A DNA stretch of 64,000 nt from JAUQQI01 sp040289115 (GTDB taxonomy: Bacteria > Chloroflexota > Dehalococcoidia > JAUQQI01). Position 1 is the first letter of the stretch, and each line of letters begins with the position of its first letter. Location of the stretch: assembly GCA_040289115.1 (NCBI GenBank), contig PSKS01000004.1, positions 1 through 64,000 of the forward strand. The letters run 5' to 3'. Position numbers and translations under genes: made by a program. A model generated the notes under the pieces. The model saw nothing but the letters and a program-made list of their open reading frames with translations, was not told the origin of the DNA and ran no database searches. Below are positions 30,719 to 38,565 of the stretch, in pieces.

Positions 30719-31723
30719 ATGAAGTTCGGGTTCATCCCCACCGAAGGAGGCCGGTTCTACCGGGAGGCCCTCGATGAGGTGCTCCTGGGGGAGGAGCTGG
30801 GCTTTGACTCCGTCTGGATGGAGGAGCACCACGGGGTTCCCAACCACTACTGGCCCTCCCCCCTAATGGTCCTGGCCGGCTGGGCCACCCGGACGAGCCG
30901 GATCCTGCTGGGGACCGACGTGGCCGTGGTGCCCTTTTACCATCCGGTGCGGCTGGCCGAAGACGCCGCCATGCTCGCCGTAATGTCCGACAACCGGTTC
31001 ATCTTGGGGGCCGCCGTCGGCTACCGGCCCCAGGAGTTCGAACTTTACGGGGTGTCCCTGGACGGGCGGGGGTCCCGCTTCACCGAGGCCCTGCGCCTTA
31101 TGCGCCGGCTCTGGACCGAAGAGGACGTCACCTTCGAGGGCCGCTTCTACCGGGTCCACCACGGCCGGATCGAGCCCAGGCCCTCGGCCCCGATTCCCGT
31201 CTGGGTCGGCGGCTGGAGCCGCAATGCCCTGCGCCGCGCCGCCCAGTTAGGGGACGCCTGGCTGCCGGGGCCAACCGCCGACCTGCCAACCCTGCTTGAG
31301 GCTCAGGCTACCTACCATGAGTTTCTCAACGAGGCCGGGAAGGACCCGAATCAAGTTCCCAGGCCCCTTACCCGGGACGTGGTTATCGCCGAAACCGAGG
31401 CCCGGGCCCGGGAGCTGGCGGAGCGGCACCTGATGGTTAACTACCGGGACGAATACGGCAAGGACTGGCGGCATCCCCTCATCAGTCAGGCGGGAATTTC
31501 CACCGACCGGCTAGACGTGATCGGCCGGGACCGGTTTATCGTGGGCACCCCCGAGCAGGCCATCCGGCAGATCGAGCGGTTTCGGCAGGCCCTCGGGATT
31601 GATCACCTCATCTGCCGTCTTTACTTCCCAGGGATGCCCCACGAGCACATCCTAACCGAGCTTCGGCTCATCGCCCGGGAGGTGATGCCGGCCTTCCGGC
31701 CCAGTCGGGTCGGGGGAGGGTGA
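30719..31723 (+). CDS. LLM class flavin (FMN/F420)-dependent oxidoreductase
   Basis: A 334-residue luciferase-like barrel protein. It starts KFGFIPTEGGRFYREALDE. DSVWMEEHHGVPNHYWPSPL is the usual active-site loop with its His pair, followed by LLGTDVAVVPFYHPVRLAED. FILGAAVGYRPQEFELYG and PIPVWVGGWSRNALRRAAQLGD form the cofactor site. Related enzymes include alkanesulfonate and nitrilotriacetate-type monooxygenases and F420-dependent reductases; the cofactor cannot be told by eye. It is packed between the DHDPS-like and creatininase-like genes, so it should act on the imported compound. Confidence 0.9.
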   Translation: MKFGFIPTEGGRFYREALDEVLLGEELGFDSVWMEEHHGVPNHYWPSPLMVLAGWATRTSRILLGTDVAVVPFYHPVRLAEDAAMLAVMSDNRFILGAAVGYRPQEFELYGVSLDGRGSRFTEALRLMRRLWTEEDVTFEGRFYRVHHGRIEPRPSAPIPVWVGGWSRNALRRAAQLGDAWLPGPTADLPTLLEAQATYHEFLNEAGKDPNQVPRPLTRDVVIAETEARARELAERHLMVNYRDEYGKDWRHPLISQAGISTDRLDVIGRDRFIVGTPEQAIRQIERFRQALGIDHLICRLYFPGMPHEHILTELRLIAREVMPAFRPSRVGGG

Positions 31724-31727
31724 CCGG

Positions 31728-32462
31728 ATGCTGGACAACCGGGCCACCTGGCCGGAGTTCCAGGCCCAACGGCCGGAGGTTGCCGTGCTGGGTATCGGTG
31801 CCGTGGAACAGCACGGGCCGCACCTGCCCGTCGGAACCGACCTGCTGGCAGTAGAGGCCCTCGCCCGGCTGGTGGCAGAACGGTTGGATGCCTGGCTTCT
31901 ACCGTCTATTCCCGTCAGCCTGAGCGAGTGTCATGGGCCCCTTGGAGGAACCGTCTGGCTTAAGCCGGCTACCCTGGCCGCCGTCCTGCGGGACATTGCC
32001 CGCTCCCTGGAAGAGCAGGGGGTCCGAGTGCTGGTGGTGATAAACGGCCACGGGGGCAACTTCATCCTCGAGCCGACGGTCGAAAGGCTAAACCGGGACC
32101 TGAGGGCCCTTAAGGTGCTGTTGGCGCCGGAATCCCTCGCCCTTCTTCCGGGTCAGAGCCCCATTTTCGCCACCGCTGACCGGGAGGTCCACGCCGGCGA
32201 GGTGGAGACCTCGGTGATGCTCCACCTGCGGCCGGAATTGGTCCGGTCGGCCCGGCCCGACGGCGTCGTGGCCGTCGGCCGGGAGTTTTTAGATTACGTC
32301 ACCATCGACCGCCTCAATCCGGACGGGGTCTGGGGCTGTCCCGTCCATGCCGACCCTCAGAAGGGCGAGCGGGCACTGACCGCCCGGGTTGAGGCCATCG
32401 TCGGGTACGTCCTGGGGGCCGTCCACTGGCTGGCCCGGGGCAATCACGGGGATTCGGAGTAG
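31728..32462 (+). CDS. Creatininase family protein (copy 1)
   Basis: A 244-residue metal-dependent amidohydrolase of the creatininase family. The metal-ligand motif is GAVEQHGPHLPVGTD (Glu, His and Asp ligands). ECHGPLGGTVWLKPAT, then VVINGHGGNFILEP and DREVHAGEVETSVMLHLRPE are all conserved. Known members open cyclic amides (creatinine), deformylate pyrimidines of F420 biosynthesis or process mycofactocin. The GG of the ribosome site is 2 nt before the ATG, so it probably relies on coupling to the LLM gene 4 bp upstream. It is followed by a diverged paralogue. Confidence 0.9.
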   Translation: MLDNRATWPEFQAQRPEVAVLGIGAVEQHGPHLPVGTDLLAVEALARLVAERLDAWLLPSIPVSLSECHGPLGGTVWLKPATLAAVLRDIARSLEEQGVRVLVVINGHGGNFILEPTVERLNRDLRALKVLLAPESLALLPGQSPIFATADREVHAGEVETSVMLHLRPELVRSARPDGVVAVGREFLDYVTIDRLNPDGVWGCPVHADPQKGERALTARVEAIVGYVLGAVHWLARGNHGDSE

Positions 32463-32477
32463 GCTGGGGGCTGCCCG

Positions 32478-33272
32478 ATGGGCGTAGTCCTGACCCTGGA
32501 AAACACGGCGGCCGACTTCGAACACGCCCGGCCAGAGCTGGCCATCTTGCCCCTGGCCCAGCATGAGCCCCACGGCCCCCATCTGCCGGTGGGAACCGAC
32601 GAGGTCATCGTCGGGGCCCTGGCGGCCAGGATCGCCGACCGTTTGGACGCCGCCGTTTTCCTTCTCCCAGTCTGGCCGGTGGGAACCTCCGCCCCCCATT
32701 GGGGCCAGCGGGGCACCCTAAGCCTGGAGGCTGGCACCCTCTGGGCGGTGGTAGCCGACATCGCCTGCTCCCTCGAAGCCCACGGCATCCGCCGACTGGT
32801 GGTCATCAACGGCCACGGTCTGCCTTCGGGGTCAGCTACCCGGCCCTGGGGCAACCCCGTCGTGAAGACGGCCGTGCGTCAGCTCAACTATGAGAACCCG
32901 GCCATAACAGCCATCTGGTTGCAGCCCTTTGCCCTGGCTGGCCCGGACCTGCGGGAAACCTTCCCGGCGGATGACCTCCATGCCGGCGACCTGGAGACCT
33001 CGGTCCTGCTGTACCTGATGCCGGAGCTGGTTCGGGGCCCGGCCCAGGATTTTGTCCCAACCTACCCACCCGCTTACCTGGAGTTCACGTCCTTCGCCAG
33101 CATCTGCCCCGCGGGGGTATGGGGCTGGCCCTCTCGGGCCTCGGCGGAGAAAGGCAGGCTCGCCGTCGAAGCCGCGGTGAACGCCTCGGTCGACTATATC
33201 AACCGGACCCTGGAATTTTTAGGCCAGATTAGGGCCACGCAAAGGAGGGAAAAACATGTGGACCCGGCGTAG
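32478..33272 (+). CDS. Creatininase family protein (copy 2, diverged)
   Basis: A 264-residue paralogue of the preceding gene. The first motif reads LAQHEPHGPHLPVGTDE, which keeps Glu-x-His and Asp ligands but with Pro in place of Gln. The second region reads TSAPHWGQRGTLSLEAGT, and the later His motif reads VINGHGLPSGSATRP, not GHGGN. HAGDLETSVLLYLMPE is kept. It could be a partner subunit or a second hydrolase of different specificity. Its 3' end overlaps the ABC binding-protein gene by 17 bp, tying it to uptake. Confidence 0.85.
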   Translation: MGVVLTLENTAADFEHARPELAILPLAQHEPHGPHLPVGTDEVIVGALAARIADRLDAAVFLLPVWPVGTSAPHWGQRGTLSLEAGTLWAVVADIACSLEAHGIRRLVVINGHGLPSGSATRPWGNPVVKTAVRQLNYENPAITAIWLQPFALAGPDLRETFPADDLHAGDLETSVLLYLMPELVRGPAQDFVPTYPPAYLEFTSFASICPAGVWGWPSRASAEKGRLAVEAAVNASVDYINRTLEFLGQIRATQRREKHVDPA

Positions 33273-34911
33273 GTTTATCGGCGGAATAATGCTTTTGGGG
33301 GCCGGCGCGGCCTTGGGCGCCTGCACACCGTCGCCCCAGGCACCCCAGCAACCGGGGGCGGCAACCCCACCCGCGACCGGCCAGCCCCGGCGGGGCGGGC
33401 AGGTAACCGTCGGCCTTCACCAGGAGCCCGACCGCCTCTGGGGCCCGATAACGGGCCTTACGGTTGCGCAAGAAGTGGCGGACCTGATTAACGAACCCCT
33501 CATTCGGATAAACGAAAACCAGGAGTATATTCCGGCCCTGGCCGAGCAGGTGCCCACCGTCGAAAACGGCCTGATCTCCCGGGACGGCTTGACCTGGACC
33601 TTTAAACTTCGTCGGGGGATCAAGTGGCACGACGGCCGGCCTTTCACCAGTAAAGACGTCCTCTTCACTTACCAGACCATCATGCATCCCGACGTGCCCG
33701 TCCGGGGACGGGTCGGGTGGAATCAGATCGAGTCGGTGGACCTGCCCGACGACTATACTGTGGTCTTTAAGTTCAAAACCCTGGATGCCGCCTTCCTGGA
33801 CCGGGTGGCCATCGTCACCATCCTGCCCCAGCACGTCCTCGGCAACGTGCCCCCCAAGGACCTGGCTACTCACGAGTGGTTTCGGACCAACCGGCCGGGC
33901 CTTGGGCCCTTCAGATTCGTGGAGTGGCGACCCGGCAACTACATTATGGTCGAGCGCAATCCCGAGTATTATCTGTCTGACAAGCCGTACCTCGACCGGA
34001 TTGTCATCAAGATAATCACCGACGCCAATACCCTGACCAATCAGCTGGAAACCGGGGAGGTGGACATCCGCTTCCGGATGCTCAACGACCAGGTACCCAT
34101 TGTCCAGCGGATGTCACATATCCAGCTCATCACCACCAACGCCACCTCCCCCTGGATCATCTGGGTGAACAACCAGGACCCCCGGCTGGCCGACCGGCGG
34201 GTAAGACTGGCCCTTAACTACGGCTTCGACCGGAAGGCCCTGACGGGAACGGTTCTACGGGGGCTGGTTCAGCCGGCATGGAGCCTCATCCCACCGTCCT
34301 CATGGGCCTACAGCGATGACATCGACAAGTTCGACTACAACCCCCAGAAGGCTCGCCAGTTGCTAGATGAGGCTGGCTTCAGGCCCGGGCCGGACGGCAT
34401 CCGGGTCCGGGGTGACCAGCGCCTCAGCTTTGAAATTTTAAATATCGCGGGGGAGCAGGAACGGGTCCAAATACTCTCGTTTATCAGCAGCCAGTGGAAA
34501 GAGATCGGCATTGAGACCCGCATCAAGAACGTGGATGTGGCCACCATGTGGGGTAACGCCTTGCCCCGGGGCCAATACGAGATGGCCTATTCTTACACTG
34601 GCCGCTACGTGGACCCGGCCGACCTAGCTCAGCACTACCTGTGCCCAGAAAAGAACCCGACTACCAACTGGGGCCGCTACTGCAACCCGCAGCTTGACGA
34701 AATCCTGCTCAAAGCCCAGGCAACCCTGGACCGGCAGCAGCGCAAAAGCCTCTACGCCCAGGCCCTGAAGATGATCAACCAAGACCCAGCCTATGTTTTC
34801 CTGGCCTGGCGGGCCGACCACACCCCGGTCAATAAGCGGCTTAAAGGCTACAAGCCGGCCCCGGCGTACCTGGAAATGTGGAATGCGGCGGAGTGGTGGG
34901 TTGAGCAGTAG
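33256..34911 (+). CDS. Peptide/nickel-type ABC transporter substrate-binding lipoprotein
   Basis: A 551-residue family 5 solute-binding protein (DppA/OppA type). The N-terminus has a twin-Arg-like start (TRRRFIGG), a hydrophobic core, and a lipobox LGAC with Cys23, so it should be an anchored lipoprotein. Then comes RRGGQVTVGLHQEPDRL, LTWTFKLRRGIKWHDGRPF, a family hallmark, and RPGLGPFRFVEWRPGNYI. The C-terminal lobe carries NYGFDRKALTGTVLRG. A strong GGAGG lies 7 nt before the ATG. Together with the two permeases that follow it forms an importer, probably for the compound metabolised by the upstream enzymes. Confidence 0.95.
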   Translation: MWTRRRFIGGIMLLGAGAALGACTPSPQAPQQPGAATPPATGQPRRGGQVTVGLHQEPDRLWGPITGLTVAQEVADLINEPLIRINENQEYIPALAEQVPTVENGLISRDGLTWTFKLRRGIKWHDGRPFTSKDVLFTYQTIMHPDVPVRGRVGWNQIESVDLPDDYTVVFKFKTLDAAFLDRVAIVTILPQHVLGNVPPKDLATHEWFRTNRPGLGPFRFVEWRPGNYIMVERNPEYYLSDKPYLDRIVIKIITDANTLTNQLETGEVDIRFRMLNDQVPIVQRMSHIQLITTNATSPWIIWVNNQDPRLADRRVRLALNYGFDRKALTGTVLRGLVQPAWSLIPPSSWAYSDDIDKFDYNPQKARQLLDEAGFRPGPDGIRVRGDQRLSFEILNIAGEQERVQILSFISSQWKEIGIETRIKNVDVATMWGNALPRGQYEMAYSYTGRYVDPADLAQHYLCPEKNPTTNWGRYCNPQLDEILLKAQATLDRQQRKSLYAQALKMINQDPAYVFLAWRADHTPVNKRLKGYKPAPAYLEMWNAAEWWVEQ

Positions 34912-34914
34912 CCG

Positions 34915-35865
34915 ATGAACCGCTACCTTATCCGCCGGACTTTACTGGCAATTCCAACCCTGCTGGTAGTATCCGTTCTGCTCTTCGGCCTCCTTCAGCT
35001 GGCACCGGGCGGCCCGGCGGCCCTCTACGCCGGGCCCGATGCCGGCCCAGAGGACCTGGAACGGATCTCCCGTCTACTGGGTACCGACCAGCCGGCGCCA
35101 GTCCAGTACCTCCGGTGGCTCGGGGGGGTCCTCCGGGGCGACTGGGGCATATCCTTCAGATATCGGGAGCCGGTCGTCGGCGTCCTGGCCGGCCGGCTCC
35201 CCAATACCGTTCAATTAATGGCGGCGGCCCTGCTTATCGCCCTCCTACTGTCGGTCCCCTTTGGGGTTGTCTCGGCCGTGAGCCGGTGGCGTCCCGTGCA
35301 GTACCTGGCCAGTATCGCCGCCATGCTTGGGGTTTCCATACCCACCTTCTGGCTCGGGATGATGGTGCTTTTGGTCTTCTCCGTAAGGTTGCGCATTCTG
35401 CCCTCGGGCGGGATGGCCACCATCGGCCTCGAGCACGACCCGGTGGACCGGATCCTCCACCTAATAGGCCCGGCCAGCGTCCTGGCCACCATGTATATCG
35501 CCGCCTGGAGCCGATATGTCCGGTCCAGCCTGCTTGAAGTTCTCCACCAGGACTACATCAGGCTGGCCCGGGCCAAAGGCTTAAGCGAGTGGACGGTGCT
35601 TACCCAGCACGCCCTGCGCAATGCCCTGCTGCCTCTGGTTACTCTTATCGGCCTGCAGGGCAGCAGCCTGGTCGGCGGGGCGATGATAACCGAGGTGGTC
35701 TTCGCCTGGCCGGGGATGGGCCGGCTGCTGGCCGAGGCCTTGTCCAGCCGGGACTACCCGGTGCTCATGGCTGCCTTTATGATTATGGCGGTGCTGACCG
35801 TTCTCGGAAACCTGCTGGCCGACCTGGCCTACGGCTGGGTGGACCCCCGGATCAGGTTGAGCTAA
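34915..35865 (+). CDS. ABC transporter permease, DppB type
   Basis: A 316-residue inner-membrane permease with six predicted helices. RYLIRRTLLAIPTLLVVSVL begins it and the first periplasmic region has PEDLERISRLLGTDQPAPVQYLRW. The EAA loop that touches the ATPase is LHQDYIRLARAKGLSEWTVLTQHALRNALLP, which is split here by membrane context. WPGMGRLLAEALSSRDYPVL is the usual ending motif. It starts 3 bp after the binding-protein stop. No ATPase gene follows in the cluster. Confidence 0.94.
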   Translation: MNRYLIRRTLLAIPTLLVVSVLLFGLLQLAPGGPAALYAGPDAGPEDLERISRLLGTDQPAPVQYLRWLGGVLRGDWGISFRYREPVVGVLAGRLPNTVQLMAAALLIALLLSVPFGVVSAVSRWRPVQYLASIAAMLGVSIPTFWLGMMVLLVFSVRLRILPSGGMATIGLEHDPVDRILHLIGPASVLATMYIAAWSRYVRSSLLEVLHQDYIRLARAKGLSEWTVLTQHALRNALLPLVTLIGLQGSSLVGGAMITEVVFAWPGMGRLLAEALSSRDYPVLMAAFMIMAVLTVLGNLLADLAYGWVDPRIRLS

Positions 35866-35868
35866 CCG

Positions 35869-36759
35869 ATGCCGGCCGTTACCCAGAACCAGACCGAAAA
35901 GGCGATTAAGCTCAGAAAGACGCTGACCCCTGCCGGGCGCGCCTGGCGCACCTTCCGTCGGCACCACTTGGCCCTGGCCAGCGCCTTCATCCTGGCCCTG
36001 CTGGTGCTGGCTTCCGCCCTGGCGCCCGTGATTTCTTCATACGACCCGGATGCGGCCAGCCTCAACATCTTGGCTCCACCCAGTCCCGAACACCCCCTGG
36101 GAACCGACGACGTGGGCCGGGATCTTTTAAGTCGGCTGCTCCACGCCGGCCGAATATCCTTGAGCGTTGGGTTTGGGGCGGCCGTTTTGACGGTGGTTAT
36201 CGGGGTCCTGGTGGGGGCACCGGCAGGCTATTATGGCGGCCGGCTGGATGTCCTCCTCTCGGGCCTGATCAACGTGATGTTGGCGATCCCCATCCTGCCG
36301 CTGGCCCTGGTCTTGAGCTCCTTCGTTCAGACGAACTTGACCTTTGTGATTTTTATCATCGGCGGGCTTTCCTGGCCGGCAGTGGCCCGGATAATGCGGG
36401 CCGAGTTTCTCTCCCTCCGGGAGCGGGAATTCGTAGATGCGGCCCGGGTGCTGGGGGCCGGGTCGGGCCGGATTATTTTTATTCATATTTTGCCCAACAC
36501 CCTGGCCCCAATCATTGTGGCCGCAACCCTTCAGGTGGCCAACGCCATCCTCTTAGAGTCGGCCCTAAGCTTCTTGGGTTACGGGGTCCAGCCGCCCCAG
36601 GCTTCGTGGGGGAATATGCTCCAGGACGCCCAACGCTACCTGCGAACGGTTCCGGAGCTGGCCATTTACCCTGGAGCCCTCATCTCCCTGACGGTGATAA
36701 GCATTAATTTCCTGGGTGACGGCCTCCGGGAGGCCCTCGACCCTAGGCTTCAGGTTTGA
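35869..36759 (+). CDS. ABC transporter permease, DppC type
   Basis: A 296-residue permease. An N-terminal cytoplasmic lead (FRRHHLALASAFILALLVL) is followed by PPSPEHPLGTDDVGRDLLSRL, the characteristic DppC/OppC periplasmic segment. The EAA loop lies in FLSLREREFVDAARVLGAGS, and QASWGNMLQDAQRYL is the usual C-terminal motif. It partners the DppB-type permease 3 bp upstream. Last gene of the LacI-headed run; an oppositely oriented HTH gene ends 8 bp beyond its stop. Confidence 0.94.
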   Translation: MPAVTQNQTEKAIKLRKTLTPAGRAWRTFRRHHLALASAFILALLVLASALAPVISSYDPDAASLNILAPPSPEHPLGTDDVGRDLLSRLLHAGRISLSVGFGAAVLTVVIGVLVGAPAGYYGGRLDVLLSGLINVMLAIPILPLALVLSSFVQTNLTFVIFIIGGLSWPAVARIMRAEFLSLREREFVDAARVLGAGSGRIIFIHILPNTLAPIIVAATLQVANAILLESALSFLGYGVQPPQASWGNMLQDAQRYLRTVPELAIYPGALISLTVISINFLGDGLREALDPRLQV

Positions 36760-36766
36760 CCGGCCT

Positions 36767-37195
36767 TTAAGGTTTTATCTGTTGGAACGCCCCTATGGCT
36801 GCCGAAACCTCATCCAGCAGGCCCAGGGTCGCCCCCTCGGTTTTAATCGTCCGGTAAGCCAGTTTGGCAAGGCCGCCGGCAATGTGGACGTGGGCGCTGC
36901 GACGCCGCTCGTCCAGGACGCCCTCCAGCCGTTGCCGGACCGCCTCAGGGTCAGCCCGAAGGATATTGCGGACCGAGGCTCGGGTAAGTCCGAGATACTG
37001 GGCGATCTCCTCTTGGGTCCGGTTGAAGTGTTCCCGCAGGACCACTGCGTAGGCGGCCTCCATCAGGCTGGGTACCCAGGTGAGGTTTCGCAGCTCGAAG
37101 AGTCGCCGGGGCCCGCCGATAAGCTCAAGGGACTTTAAGAAGACTACCAGGGAAAGTCCGTCGGGTTTGATGTCTTGGGGCTTAACCTCCTGCAT
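36767..37195 (-). CDS. HTH regulator associated with KaiC-like ATPase
   Basis: A 142-residue protein. A helix-turn-helix is clear in REHFNRTQEEIAQYLGLTRA followed by SVRNILRADPEAV. The C-terminal part (HVHIAGGLAKLAYRTIK and onwards) is helical with no metal motif. From memory it fits the 'near_KaiC' regulatory domain (TIGR03879) that sits beside KaiC-like ATPases in archaea and thermophilic bacteria; I could not search this. The start codon overlaps the last 14 bp of the KaiC-like gene, so the two are coupled. It is expected to bind DNA and perhaps take a signal from its partner ATPase. Confidence 0.72.
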   Translation of the reverse strand: MQEVKPQDIKPDGLSLVVFLKSLELIGGPRRLFELRNLTWVPSLMEAAYAVVLREHFNRTQEEIAQYLGLTRASVRNILRADPEAVRQRLEGVLDERRRSAHVHIAGGLAKLAYRTIKTEGATLGLLDEVSAAIGAFQQIKP

Positions 37196-38087
37196 AAGTT
37201 TCTTCCCTACCTCCCAGGCGTGAGATTGGCGGACCTACCTTAACCAGGCCCGTTTCGGTGATTTCCAGCAGGTGGGTGGCGGTGCTGTGACCGCACAGCC
37301 GGCAGCCGTCGATCCGGAGCATCCGAACGACCTCCCCGATGGGCCGGTGGTAGAGCCGAGCCTCAGCCGGGGTCTGGATGAGCCTCTTGGCCAGCACAAT
37401 AGTGCAGTCGACGATATGGCTTACGGCGTAGCCTCCGGCCGCCTCGGCCGTGAACTCTTCATGACCGGTTCGTTTCTGGGAGACGAAGATGGCCGTCTGG
37501 TACCACCGCTTCATAAAGTTAAAGAGCTGACGCACCACCTGGCGGGCGAAGATCTCTTTGGCCTCGAAAAGACCGGTTACTGAGTCGATGACCACCGACT
37601 TAGTATCGAAACGCCGGATGGTGTGGGCCAGGGTTGCTAGGAGAGTGGGTAGGTCGTCCCGCAACTGGGCGTGGGAGGCCGCGTCGACAAGAACGATCCG
37701 GTCCTGAATCTGAGCGAAATCTATACCCATAGCCGTCGCGCGGGTCCGAAGCGCGCCGGCCGTGAAAGGACCGGGGGCCTCGACGGTAATAAAACAGACC
37801 GGATACCCAAGGGACGCCTGTTTGACCGCGAACTGCTCAGCCATGAGGGTCTTGCCAGTATCGGCCACCCCCGTAAGGTTAATCACGCCCAAGGCGGGAT
37901 AGCCGCCGAGGGGTACCTTCTGGGGAACCCCATTCTCAAACCGGGTGGTGTAAAAAAGCCCGTCCAGGCCCTCGACACCGGTGGGAATTCCAAAGAGACG
38001 GGGCGCCCGTTTACCCGCCTCCCGCAAAACCTCAACAGCCTCTTCCACGGGCCTGACCTCGGGCCGGGCGACGCTGTGCTCGTCCAT
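37182..38087 (-). CDS. KaiC-like RecA-superfamily ATPase
   Basis: A 301-residue protein with one RecA-type ATPase domain. The Walker A motif is GVADTGKT (73-80) and the Walker B motif is KSVVIDS with Asp168. FGIPTGVEGLDGLFYTT is the KaiC-type opening, and VEAP near residue 103 matches the family's strand-2 motif. A Cys pair CRLCGH (262-265) near the end could bind metal. The canonical clock protein KaiC has two such domains and neighbours kaiA and kaiB, none of which occur here. It resembles the single-domain KaiC families of archaea and thermophiles (TIGR03877-03881 group, from memory). It is coupled to the HTH gene that follows. Confidence 0.8.
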   Translation of the reverse strand: MDEHSVARPEVRPVEEAVEVLREAGKRAPRLFGIPTGVEGLDGLFYTTRFENGVPQKVPLGGYPALGVINLTGVADTGKTLMAEQFAVKQASLGYPVCFITVEAPGPFTAGALRTRATAMGIDFAQIQDRIVLVDAASHAQLRDDLPTLLATLAHTIRRFDTKSVVIDSVTGLFEAKEIFARQVVRQLFNFMKRWYQTAIFVSQKRTGHEEFTAEAAGGYAVSHIVDCTIVLAKRLIQTPAEARLYHRPIGEVVRMLRIDGCRLCGHSTATHLLEITETGLVKVGPPISRLGGREETYAGG

Positions 38088-38131
38088 CTCCCACTACCTT
38101 CCGAATCTGGTTGCGGGCAAGCTAAATACTA

Positions 38132-38160
38132 AATATAATGCTCACGTCACACCCAGTAAA
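38132..38160 (-). promoter_or_regulatory. Candidate promoter of the KaiC-like operon
   Basis: Minus strand: -35 TTTACT (38160-38155), 17-bp spacer, -10 TATATT (38137-38132), about 45 bp before the ATG. The region is locally AT-rich. The -35 matches the consensus at four of six positions. Confidence 0.45.
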
Positions 38161-38319
38161 GCCGGTTCTCAATCTCCCAGTGCCCACGCAAATCCCCAGG
38201 GCTTTCTTTGGGCTAAGATGCCGAATCGACCCGCCTGCTGCCCACAAAACCTCCTGCACCTCCCAGGCCGACCAAGCCTCGAAAACTGACACCTACGCCG
38301 TCGAATAAGGCCGCAAAAC

Positions 38320-38493
38320 TTAAGCCCTGGCCCAGAGCCACATTCCTCGCAGCGAGGCCTGCCCGTTGATGGCGGCTAAGATGAGGGCCGCCAGGAGGCT
38401 CTGGATAGGGTAGCGGCGCCCGTGCCCGCCCCTGAGGTCAGGGACGGCGGCCAGCACATCGAGTAAACTGCGCCTGGTATCAGCCTCTTGCAT
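38320..38493 (-). mobile_element. Relic of an ISAs1-type (H-repeat) transposase
   Basis: A 57-codon frame starting at ATG 38493 with GAGGAGG 7 nt upstream. It reads RRSLLDVLAAVPDLRGGHGR, then RYPIQSLLAALILAAINGQA and SLRGMWLWARA, then stops. This matches the N-terminal 'DDE transposase-associated' domain of ISAs1 family transposases (LLD-L-VPDPR, GRRYPL, ARSLRAI-WA). The catalytic domain is missing. Downstream on the same strand to about 38150 some out-of-frame similarity (FEAWSAWEVQEVLWA) may be more of the relic. The rest of 38088-38565 shows no gene apart from the two promoters noted. Confidence 0.6.
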
Positions 38494-38547
38494 GGCGACA
38501 CCTCCTCAACACCTTCAACCCAAGAATAGCCCAACTTCAGAGGGGGT

Positions 38548-38553
38548 TATAAT
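38548..38553 (+). promoter_or_regulatory. -10 element upstream of first TlpA-like gene
   Basis: A perfect TATAAT at 38548-38553, with the ATG 12 nt further on. No clear -35. The short distance means the mRNA would have a leader of only about five nt, or start within GGGAAG that precedes the ATG. Confidence 0.45.
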
Positions 38554-38565
38554 TGGGTCGGGAAG

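Noticed and set aside
31728..33272. Mycofactocin or F420 biosynthesis locus because of creatininase-like genes
   Set aside because: No mycofactocin precursor, radical SAM or glycosyltransferase genes and no F420 biosynthesis genes in the cluster.
37182..38087. Circadian clock KaiC
   Set aside because: Only one RecA domain, no kaiA or kaiB nearby, and an HTH partner instead.
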